DNA from: Deltaproteobacteria bacterium
GTDB lineage: Bacteria; Bdellovibrionota_C; UBA2361; JAFLCA01
Direction of reading: 5' to 3'
Assembly: GCA_017302875.1 (NCBI GenBank)
Contig: JAFLCA010000015.1
Location: 1-32,677, forward strand
DNA: 32,677 bases
In this document: positions 14,494-21,214 of the stretch, in pieces
How the letters are laid out: every line of letters begins with the position of its first letter
How positions within the stretch are numbered: position 1 is the first letter of the stretch
The notes under the pieces: generated by a model
What the model was told of the DNA's origin: nothing
Databases searched by the model: none
The model's input: the letters and a program-made list of their open reading frames with translations, nothing else
Made by a program: the position numbers and the translations under genes

Positions 14494-16173
14494 TTAGAGA
14501 TCCGTCTTCTGCATGTGCAAAGTGATTTGCTGAAACGGAATGATCCAGCCATGCGCATTGCACGCGTCAACGCAGGCGCGTTGCAACATGCGGCGAATTT
14601 TATTGTAATCTGGAGCAGCGTCCCCGGCGAAGTCGGCTTGCACCGCATAATTCAGCGATGAAGCCGCGGCTTCATCAAACTCCACGGAGAGCAACTTCAA
14701 GTGCTCCGCCCACGGGCTTGAGCTAACAGCTTGCTCGATGAAGGCGCGCAACTGCTGAGGAACCTCGCTCGTGGCGATGGCCTGATGCCGGTAATCAATT
14801 CCAAAACTTATTGAATGACGAAAACCCTTCGACAAATTCGGAGCCGCCAAATCAAGGAACTGCGGAGTGGGCATGGAAACCTCAGATCCACCAAGCAGCG
14901 TCAGTTTGACGACATCAACAGACTGCATAGTTATGCAGGCAATGCCGCGATCCAGCAACATCCAGTCCCCGGCACGGGTTGGAAACCAGGGCTCCCGAGC
15001 GTCGAAATCTCGAGACCGCAACTCGGTCAAATCCCGGATCGGAACATAGATGTCCGCTCCCAGCACCTCCGGATTTACTAAATGCGTATGGAAATTCAGC
15101 GACTCCAACAGCCAGGGGATGCCCATGTAAATGACACGTTCTCCCTCTCGCGCGACGCCCATATTCAAAAGCAAGGTGGCATGCGTCCAGAATTGGTGAA
15201 CGGCCTGCTTCGAAGCCCAAATAACGCCTAATATCAGCATAAGCGCCAGGATGAGCAGCACCCAATCCCCAACGAAATAGAGCGCCATTAAAAATACAAC
15301 GACGGCTCCAAATATGGTCGACAGGGTGAAGAGAACGGAAATCAGGCGAGTATAAAAGTTGCGATCCTGCGGACGGGCCGGAAACAATCGACGCGAAAAA
15401 GCGTGGATACGTCGCGCAAGCAGCCAAAACAAAATCGCCGAGACTATGGCGAGAACCAAATTAAGTCCGCGACTACGGAAGAACAACTGGAAAATATTGT
15501 GCACCGACTCGGACAATGACTGCTGCTCAGCGAGCTTCTTATCAAGCTTCTGACGTGAAATCTCGAGCTGGGTCTGCAGTGCCTGACGATGAGACTCAAA
15601 TTCTTGCAGCGAGCGCTCGAGATGAGACTTCAGACGCTCATCCGGGGCGCTGTCTATCTGTGCCTGAAGTGCGCGGTGGGCTTGATCGATCAACCCGATT
15701 TGAGTCTCAGACTCCTCAATCGAAGTTCGTAATCTATCGAGCTCCCGAGGACGCCGCGTCAATCGCCGCACTTCATTCAGCAGCGGGCTAAGAATCTCAC
15801 GCAGATCCTTACTCCAATCGACATTCACTTCGTCAGTTTTCGAAGCTAGAACTTCTGGATCAATTCCGGATGCTATTTCATTGAAATTTCGATTTAATTG
15901 ATCGAGGCGCGTTACCAACGACTGAATTTGTTCGGTGATCTCCTGCCGACGACCCTCACCGGAAGGACTGCGGATCTCTTCCTGTTTCGCCTTTAGTTCA
16001 CGATCCAACTTCTCAATCGAGCGCAGGATGCCGATCAAGCTGGATTCACGTGCCAATGTACGCGCGCTGCGCGGGGCCGTTCCGAGTTGGTCAGGGGTAT
16101 CAGCTTGAGCGATAGGAGTAAGAAAGCCCAGCAGAACAAGTGATACGATGAATATCTTTCGTAACAGTGACAT
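14494..16173 (-). CDS. MscS-family mechanosensitive channel-like protein with periplasmic coiled coil
   Basis: The 559-aa protein has a signal peptide (1-24) and a long coiled-coil region (about 45-225) expected in the periplasm. Three membrane helices follow (about 236-254, 275-300, 303-322) and then a soluble MscS-like domain (about 335-555). The layout, a large coiled periplasmic part before the channel core, resembles MscK/KefA-type proteins, though it is shorter. The pore helix after residue 330 (HATLLLNMGVAREGERVIYM) and the beta domain (GIDYRHQAIATSEVPQQL) fit MscS but are divergent. It lies 39 bp downstream of a small FHA gene and probably shares its transcript. Gating by tension is family knowledge; here it is inferred. 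Confidence 0.85.
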   Translation of the reverse strand: MSLLRKIFIVSLVLLGFLTPIAQADTPDQLGTAPRSARTLARESSLIGILRSIEKLDRELKAKQEEIRSPSGEGRRQEITEQIQSLVTRLDQLNRNFNEIASGIDPEVLASKTDEVNVDWSKDLREILSPLLNEVRRLTRRPRELDRLRTSIEESETQIGLIDQAHRALQAQIDSAPDERLKSHLERSLQEFESHRQALQTQLEISRQKLDKKLAEQQSLSESVHNIFQLFFRSRGLNLVLAIVSAILFWLLARRIHAFSRRLFPARPQDRNFYTRLISVLFTLSTIFGAVVVFLMALYFVGDWVLLILALMLILGVIWASKQAVHQFWTHATLLLNMGVAREGERVIYMGIPWLLESLNFHTHLVNPEVLGADIYVPIRDLTELRSRDFDAREPWFPTRAGDWMLLDRGIACITMQSVDVVKLTLLGGSEVSMPTPQFLDLAAPNLSKGFRHSISFGIDYRHQAIATSEVPQQLRAFIEQAVSSSPWAEHLKLLSVEFDEAAASSLNYAVQADFAGDAAPDYNKIRRMLQRACVDACNAHGWIIPFQQITLHMQKTDL

Positions 16174-16212
16174 TGGCTCTGAGCGATCTATGAAAAAGCT
16201 TCGGGGTGGTAC

Positions 16213-16536
16213 TTAGTCATTCTCGAGACGCAGGAAGGTTTTCCCAACAATCACCTCGTCGCCGACCTTGATATCGTACTTCACACCGGTCTCAAGGCGA
16301 GGACCTCGGTTGATAAAGGTACCGTTGCGACTGCCAACATCCTCGACCGTTACCGCGCTTCCCTTACACTCGACGACCGCGTGCTTACGGGAAATCTTGG
16401 CTTCGGTGTCCTCTTTCTCAAGGTCAATTTCAGGGAAGGCGCCGGAGTCCGGATCCCAACGCCCGATTAGATTACTGCCTTGTTCGAGCTTAAACACCCG
16501 CCCCTGGCCATCTCCACGTACGATTACAAGTCGCAT
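16213..16536 (-). CDS. Stand-alone FHA-domain protein
   Basis: The 107-aa protein is essentially one FHA domain with all key residues: GR at 25-26, SRKH at 49-52 and the GSRNGTF segment with N71. These bind phosphothreonine peptides, so the protein should recognise a kinase substrate. No Ser/Thr kinase is in the window. GGGG lies 5 nt before the ATG. It heads a two-gene unit with the MscS-like gene, behind a good promoter with a palindrome over its -10, and is divergent from the RNase G/E transcript. Confidence 0.92.
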   Translation of the reverse strand: MRLVIVRGDGQGRVFKLEQGSNLIGRWDPDSGAFPEIDLEKEDTEAKISRKHAVVECKGSAVTVEDVGSRNGTFINRGPRLETGVKYDIKVGDEVIVGKTFLRLEND

Positions 16537-16552
16537 AAAAACCCCGCTGATG

Positions 16553-16587
16553 GCTCGAATAATCGAGCATTATCATAGTTTTATCAA
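16553..16587 (-). promoter_or_regulatory. Promoter of the FHA-mscS pair with overlapping operator-like palindrome
   Basis: Read on the minus strand, TTGATA (plus-strand 16582-16587, five of six consensus) and GATTAT (16559-16564, four of six) are separated by exactly 17 bp. A perfect inverted repeat, GCTCGA-ATAA-TCGAGC (16553-16568), covers the -10 element, where a bound repressor would block transcription. The start codon lies about 20 bp downstream. Confidence 0.55.
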
Positions 16588-16641
16588 TGGATGATTATTA
16601 ATAAAACGGCATCTCCGAAAAACAGGCTAAATCCATTCTCC

Positions 16642-16670
16642 TTGAACTTTAATCCTATATCTAAGATAAT
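16642..16670 (+). promoter_or_regulatory. Sigma-70-type promoter for the structured leader and RNase G/E gene
   Basis: TTGAAC (16642-16647) and GATAAT (16665-16670) are separated by exactly 17 bp, placing the transcription start near 16677. The predicted transcript starts at the 5' side of the closing stem of the structured element at 16677-16802, which supports both predictions. It leaves a 5' leader of about 374 nt before the RNase G/E start codon. Confidence 0.55.
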
Positions 16671-16676
16671 ACTCGG

Positions 16677-16802
16677 AAGTTGCAGGCGAATAGGCGCATA
16701 CCCTGAGGGGAAGCCCTAGCGCGGAATAGTCGACGAGGAAAGAGGTGGCTCTGAGGAGCACCCAGAATCCAGTCTAGCAGTCCAGCAACCCGATAAGTTT
16801 TT
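16677..16802 (+). ncRNA. Candidate structured small RNA or leader element
   Basis: From the predicted transcription start the sequence folds into a three-way arrangement. The closing stem is GTTGC-A-GG (16679-16686) with CC-A-GCAAC (16782-16789), extended by TAG/CTA (16691-16693 with 16774-16776). One arm has GCGC/GCGC (16694-16697 with 16719-16722) around AGGG-GAAG-CCCT (16706-16717). A second arm is GGT-g-GCTC-TGAG-GAGC-ACC (16744-16762). A run of five T follows at 16798-16802. I do not recognise a known family. It could be an independent small RNA ending at the T-run or the first part of the RNase G/E leader. The fold was found by eye, without covariation data. Confidence 0.4.
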
Positions 16803-17027
16803 CCAAGCCCCTAATACAAATTTTACGTGAATCAAATCGAGCCGAATTTTTCTGATTACTGCATACATGCAGCCGGTATCGGCGCGGACGTGTCCGCCCT
16901 ACCCCGCGTTGCATCGCAGTCATCCATACCGCTCTCGCCACAAGTGGAAAGTTTTCCGACCCCAACGACATCATGCTGTATTGATGTGTCTGGACAAACG
17001 GCTATCCCTGCGAAGCATGCTCGACTG

Positions 17028-17045
17028 ATTCCTTTAACAAGGAAT
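17028..17045 (+). promoter_or_regulatory. Hairpin sequestering the RNase G/E ribosome-binding site
   Basis: ATTCCTT (17028-17034) and AAGGAAT (17039-17045) form a perfect 7-bp stem around a TAAC tetraloop. The 3' strand contains AAGG, the only plausible Shine-Dalgarno sequence for the ATG at 17051. When the hairpin is formed, the site is hidden, so translation should depend on opening it. Confidence 0.65.
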
Positions 17046-17050
17046 GATCT

Positions 17051-18760
17051 ATGGACCGTCGAATGCTCATCAACGCCGTTGATGCTGAAGAATGCCGCAT
17101 TGCAATAATTGAAGGCAGCGACCTTCTCGAACTCGAAATAGAATCGAACGTAGGCGGGAAGCTTAAGGGCAATATCTATAAGGCCAAGATCTCGCGTATT
17201 GAGCCGAGCTTGCAGGCCGCCTTCCTGGACATCGGAACCCAACGCAACGGATTTCTCCAGATTAACGACATTCACCCCTCCTTCTTCCGTGGTGGCCGCC
17301 CTAACGAGCGCGCCCCGGGCCGCGTGAGAATTCAAGACGTGCTGGATGCCGGGCAGGAACTGGTAGTCCAAGTTGTAAAAGAGGAACGTGAGCTGAAGGG
17401 CGCCACGCTAACCACCTACCTCTCATTACCGGGTCGATACTTAGTGGTCATGCCGGGAAGCGACCGCGGAGGAATCTCTCGCAAGATTAATGACGCCGAA
17501 CAGCGCAAGCGCTTGAAGAAATTAGCGCGTGAGCTCGAAGTACCGACCGGCATCGGCATGATCATCCGCACGGCTGGTCTCGATCGCTCGCAAAGCGAAC
17601 TTTCACGAGATCTTTCATTGCAGCTCAAACTTTGGGAACGCATTGTAACGAATGCCCAGACGGCGCGTTGCCCGGAAATTCTTTACAAAGAAAGCGATCT
17701 CGCTACCCGCGTTATCAGAGACTATTTCACTCCTGAGATTCGAGAAATTCTTATCGATGACGTAGACACGTACAATCGCGTTCGCGAATTCGTTGGCGAG
17801 GTCATGCCGCGCTACCGCTCACGCGTTCGTCTGTACGACAGCGAACAACCGATCTTCTCGCACTTCAATATCGAGCAGCATGTTGAAGAAACGCTCAAAC
17901 GAGAAGTGAAGCTTCCGTCGGGCGGTGCAATTGTGGTCGACTCCCTTGAGGCGCTCGTAGCTATCGACGTGAACTCCGGCAAAGCGACCACCGGCGAAAG
18001 TATTGAAGAGACAGCCTATCGCACCAACCTCGAAGCCGCAGACATGATTGCTCACCAGTTGCGCCTGCGCGACCTGGGCGGCCTGATTGTAATCGACTTT
18101 ATCGACATGCTTGATAAGCGTCATCGCGCAGCCGTCGAACGCAGACTGCAAGAAGCTGTACGGACCGATAAGGCGCGCGTTGAAATCGGACGCCTGTCTC
18201 AGTTCGGCTTGCTTGAGATGTCGCGCCAAAGATTACGTGCCTCGTTGGCAAGCCAAAGCCATTCGCATTGTCCACACTGTCACGGTTCGGGCAAACTTAA
18301 GAATGCCGAATTGGTCGCGCTTGAGGTGCTTCGAAAGATTCAAGCCGCCGTGGTCGTCGGACATGTATCGCTGGTTAAGGCTCGCGTATCGCCCGGCCCT
18401 GCTCTGTTTCTGCTTAACAACAAGAAGGCAGAGCTTGCGAAGCTTGAAAGCGTTCACCGCGTCAAGATTTTCGTCCTGGCCGACGGTCGCTTACGTGCAG
18501 ATGAATACGAATTTGAAATGGAATCGGCCAAAGGCCATCACCATCATGAACCTCGAGCAGTTGCTACAGCTCCGTCCGCACCGGCGGCCGCCGCTCAAGC
18601 AGCACCAGCGACTCGAGCCCCCCAGCTCGCGCACGATGAGGACGAGGAGCCGCCCGTACGGCCCATTATCAAAAATGATGATGACAGCGATGACGAAGAA
18701 ACGGTCGTCGTAAACGCGGCCGGCGCTTCGAACACTAAGGACTCGCGTAGCGACGAATAG
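17051..18760 (+). CDS. rng: Ribonuclease G/E family endoribonuclease
   Basis: Single-strand-specific endoribonuclease for rRNA maturation and mRNA decay. An S1-like RNA-binding domain spans about 36-125 (KGNIYKAKISRIEPSLQAAF). The catalytic region contains D306 (ALVAIDVNSG) and the second metal-ligand segment D349/D352 (LIVIDFIDM). The Zn-link cysteines are C407 and C410 (CPHCHGSG), which join subunits. The core of about 490 residues matches RNase G and the catalytic half of RNase E. The last 75 residues are Ala/Pro- and Asp/Glu-rich with a HHHH cluster and are probably disordered, a short tail unlike the long degradosome scaffold of RNase E. The ATG has a ribosome-binding site 8 nt upstream inside a hairpin, and the leader is long, suggesting post-transcriptional control. 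Confidence 0.95.
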   Translation: MDRRMLINAVDAEECRIAIIEGSDLLELEIESNVGGKLKGNIYKAKISRIEPSLQAAFLDIGTQRNGFLQINDIHPSFFRGGRPNERAPGRVRIQDVLDAGQELVVQVVKEERELKGATLTTYLSLPGRYLVVMPGSDRGGISRKINDAEQRKRLKKLARELEVPTGIGMIIRTAGLDRSQSELSRDLSLQLKLWERIVTNAQTARCPEILYKESDLATRVIRDYFTPEIREILIDDVDTYNRVREFVGEVMPRYRSRVRLYDSEQPIFSHFNIEQHVEETLKREVKLPSGGAIVVDSLEALVAIDVNSGKATTGESIEETAYRTNLEAADMIAHQLRLRDLGGLIVIDFIDMLDKRHRAAVERRLQEAVRTDKARVEIGRLSQFGLLEMSRQRLRASLASQSHSHCPHCHGSGKLKNAELVALEVLRKIQAAVVVGHVSLVKARVSPGPALFLLNNKKAELAKLESVHRVKIFVLADGRLRADEYEFEMESAKGHHHHEPRAVATAPSAPAAAAQAAPATRAPQLAHDEDEEPPVRPIIKNDDDSDDEETVVVNAAGASNTKDSRSDE

Positions 18761-18787
18761 AAAGTCAGGTCTCGGCACCTCGCCGCA

Positions 18788-18880
18788 GCACTTGTCTCGC
18801 CGAAACTTTAGAGCAAGCGGAATCCCCCGATCGGGATCCACTCAGAATCCTTGTTCCACTGAGCTACATTACGATCCCTC
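18788..18880 (+). repeat. Dispersed intergenic repeat, copy near rng
   Basis: The segment 18821-18842 (core AATCCCCCGATCGGGATCC) matches 30947-30968 and 31315-31332 apart from a single base in the core. The segment 18856-18880 (from CCACTGAGCTAC) matches 30981-31005 at 23 of 25 positions. The part at 18789-18820 resembles the hairpin-forming module at 31166-31203. Mosaic intergenic copies with this composition are typical of REP/MITE-like elements. Confidence 0.75.
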
Positions 18881-19096
18881 CGAGGCGGAAAGCCGACTCA
18901 GATACCCGACCGCGATTCGGCTAGCGCTCATCCGTTCGCAGTTTGCTGAGCCCGCTTTCCTTACCTGCTCGCGCACAGCCTAATTTTCCCCTTCTCGAGT
19001 AAGCATTCGCTATCCGCCAAACGCAGGTATCCCGACATAAATCTTCGCACTCCCCCCGCAGATTCCTAATTGTGGCAATCGATCCGCTCTGTTACC

Positions 19097-19126
19097 TTGA
19101 GAGAAAGCCTTTAATTCACTTAAATT
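19097..19126 (+). promoter_or_regulatory. Putative promoter of the GAF-mreB operon
   Basis: TTGAGA (19097-19102, five of six consensus) and TAAATT (19121-19126, four of six) are separated by 18 bp, putting the transcription start about 20 nt before the GTG start codon at 19153. This position suits the only available start of the gene. Confidence 0.4.
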
Positions 19127-19152
19127 AAGTTCTCTTCGGTAGTCCGACGGCT

Positions 19153-20154
19153 GTGGAACACTCAAACCGCCTCCAAACGAATCTTCGCCAGGACTTAAGC
19201 AGACTGGCTCGCTTCGGCGCCAACGTCGTGGACGCCCATAGCTGCTTCATTCTGGCGCCTTCAGCAGTGCTGAACCAGTTCGCTGAGACCGTAAGGCTTG
19301 GATCAAGCAACGTAGATGCTTCTTACCGCACGGATGTTCTCGAGGTTGGTGGATTTCATTCCCTGAGCAATTCGATCTTGCCCGGAGCCCTCATTCCAAG
19401 CGATTCCGGTTTAATTGGATGGGTAGCCAAGCATGCCCGCGCAATTCATGTGTCGCCGTTCGAACACGATAGCCGTACCCTGGGCGTTTATTCCAGCGAT
19501 CAGAACCTCAAAAGCTTCATTGGCATCCCCGTTTCCTTCGAGCATTTGTCGGGCGACGCTCGCCTGACGGGGGTGATTGCCTGCGATAGCAAAAAGGCCT
19601 TCGCGTTTTCGAAATTACAGGGGAAGCTTTTGGAGGAGTTCTCATTCGAGGTCGCCCGCATCGTAAACCTATCCCTCGAACAAATGCGCGCCGGTGCCCA
19701 TGAGCAGACTTGGGGCAGTTTCATTCAACGCGCACATCAACTGTCCGATGCTCTTGGTATGAATTCGATTGAAGTACTGCGCGTGCGCGCCTCGAACTTC
19801 GACGATCTTGAACATCAGCTTGGAAGCGCCCATGCCATCGAAGTCGTCAATCAGGTTGAGCGACTTATACAGCAAGCCCTTCCACCGCACTTCCCCCTGC
19901 TCAAGCTGCCGAACGGCGATCTCTTGATCGTAGTCGACAACATGATGACGTCATTCTACGAAACAAAAATCAACGCCGTATGCGGGCATGTCGCGGTGAA
20001 TAAAGCAAAGTTGCAGTTTGAATTTACAAAGAGATCCTGGAAAGACAAAGGCGCGCGCAACACCAGCCTTGAAGCAATGATTGCCGGTACCGCCGCGTCC
20101 GCACGTCCGATAGAACTTCAACAGGGAATGATGTATGAGCACCGCAGGGCTTAG
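19153..20154 (+). CDS. GAF-domain protein with a degenerate GGDEF-like C-terminus
   Basis: The 333-aa soluble protein has a GAF sensor domain at about 12-178 (DSGLIGWVAKHARAIHVSPF, then LKSFIGIPVSFEH and LTGVIACDSKKAFAFSKLQG). A C-terminal domain at about 200-315 has the helix-strand layout of GGDEF enzymes (HAIEVVNQVERLIQQAL, then LPNGDLLIVVDN) but no GGDEF motif, so it is unlikely to make cyclic di-GMP. GAF domains bind small ligands or mediate dimerisation. The GTG start is the only option before an in-frame stop. Its last 20 bp overlap the mreB start, so the two are translationally coupled and this protein may report a signal to the cell-shape machinery. That link is inferred. Confidence 0.85.
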   Translation: MEHSNRLQTNLRQDLSRLARFGANVVDAHSCFILAPSAVLNQFAETVRLGSSNVDASYRTDVLEVGGFHSLSNSILPGALIPSDSGLIGWVAKHARAIHVSPFEHDSRTLGVYSSDQNLKSFIGIPVSFEHLSGDARLTGVIACDSKKAFAFSKLQGKLLEEFSFEVARIVNLSLEQMRAGAHEQTWGSFIQRAHQLSDALGMNSIEVLRVRASNFDDLEHQLGSAHAIEVVNQVERLIQQALPPHFPLLKLPNGDLLIVVDNMMTSFYETKINAVCGHVAVNKAKLQFEFTKRSWKDKGARNTSLEAMIAGTAASARPIELQQGMMYEHRRA

Positions 20155-21214
20155 TGTCCCCTTTTTAGAGCCAATCGAAGTCGCCGATAGCCGTGATTTC
20201 CTGCGTTCGCTTTGGTCTAGCGACTTGGCCATGGATTTGGGGACCGCCAACACCCTTATCTACGCCAAGAATCGCGGCATAATTCTGAACGAACCTTCCG
20301 TAGTCGCAATCGAAGAAGGTAGTGGCAAGACTTTAGCGGTCGGCCATGCTGCAAAAGACATTTTTGGCAAAACCTCTCGCTCAATACGCTGCATCCGCCC
20401 CATGAAGGACGGCGTGATCGCCGACTTCGAGATGACCTCGCTCATGATCAGCTTCATGTTAAATCAGGTGCGAAAGAAATGGAGTCTGCGCAAGCCGCGC
20501 ATCGTTATCGGCATTCCCTCCGGAATCACCCAAGTTGAGAAAAAAGCGGTGATTGATGCGGCTCTTTGCTCGGGAGCCTCGAAGGTGTTGCTCGTTGAAG
20601 AACCAATGGCGGCAGCGCTTGGAGCTGGCCTTCCGGTCGATCGCCCTGTTGGCAGCATGATTATCGATATCGGCGGCGGCACCACCGAAGTTGCAATTCT
20701 CGCCATGAACGGCACCATCTACTCTCACTCAATCCGCGTCGCCGGCGACGAAATGGATGAGGCGGTGCAACGCCAGATCCGGCGCGTATTCGGATTGCAG
20801 GTTGGAATCTTTGAAGCCGAACGCATTAAGCTTATCCTTGGGTCAGCGCTTCCATCTGGTCGACAGCGCAGCATGTCAGTGTTCGGGCGCGATATTGCCA
20901 ACGGCATTCCGCGACAGATCGAGATAAATGACGATTTCGTGCGCGAAGCCCTAAACGAGCCCCTCTCCGCAATTATCTCCTCCGTCGTTACCGCACTCGA
21001 GCAAACCACCCCTGAAGTCGCGCAAGATATAGTCGCTCAGGGCATCCATCTGGCCGGTGGTGGCGCTCTGTTACGTGGACTCACGGAGAGACTGCAACGA
21101 GAAACGGGAATCCCATTTACGCGGGCAGCCGATCCTCTAAGCTGTGTCGTGCGAGGTGTTGGCCGCGTAGTCGAGAACCTAAAGGAAATGCACGTTCTCT
21201 GTATTTCTCAGTAG
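20135..21214 (+). CDS. mreB: MreB-family actin-like protein
   Basis: Bacterial actin that organises lateral cell-wall synthesis at the inner membrane. The phosphate-1 motif is LAMDLGTANTLIYAKNRGI near residue 31, phosphate-2 is IIDIGGGTTEVAI near 177, and EEPMAAALGAGLPV, RVAGDEMDEAV and the adenosine motif LAGGGALLRGL are intact. Two features are unusual. There is an N-terminal extension of about 20 residues before the first strand, and VGIFEAERIK stands where MreB usually has IGERTAE.IK. No mreC, mreD or pbp2 gene follows; comEC converges instead. AGGGA 7 nt upstream of the ATG supports the start inside the GAF gene. It may be a secondary MreB paralogue. Confidence 0.93.
   Translation: MSTAGLSVPFLEPIEVADSRDFLRSLWSSDLAMDLGTANTLIYAKNRGIILNEPSVVAIEEGSGKTLAVGHAAKDIFGKTSRSIRCIRPMKDGVIADFEMTSLMISFMLNQVRKKWSLRKPRIVIGIPSGITQVEKKAVIDAALCSGASKVLLVEEPMAAALGAGLPVDRPVGSMIIDIGGGTTEVAILAMNGTIYSHSIRVAGDEMDEAVQRQIRRVFGLQVGIFEAERIKLILGSALPSGRQRSMSVFGRDIANGIPRQIEINDDFVREALNEPLSAIISSVVTALEQTTPEVAQDIVAQGIHLAGGGALLRGLTERLQRETGIPFTRAADPLSCVVRGVGRVVENLKEMHVLCISQ

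Larger units (their letters stand above)
18761..19152. other. Intergenic region with a dispersed repeat copy and a promoter
   Basis: No gene is supported in these 392 bp. The first third holds a copy of the repeat family also found between uvrB and uvrC (18788-18880). The middle is unremarkable, and the last 60 bp hold a plausible promoter for the GAF gene. No terminator hairpin with a T-run follows the RNase G/E gene; the repeat may act as one in the transcript. Confidence 0.6.

Noticed and set aside
16735-16742. GAGGAAAG, reminiscent of the RNase P RNA core
   Set aside because: None of the other conserved RNase P RNA segments is present and the region is far too short.
18111-18713. 200-aa open frame on the plus strand in another frame
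   Set aside because: Entirely inside the RNase G/E gene, whose catalytic and Zn-link motifs are in the annotated frame.
18856-18868. Reverse complement resembles a tRNA D-arm (GTAGCTCAGTGG), also in the repeat copy at 30981
   Set aside because: No cloverleaf or T-arm follows; the match is part of the dispersed repeat family.
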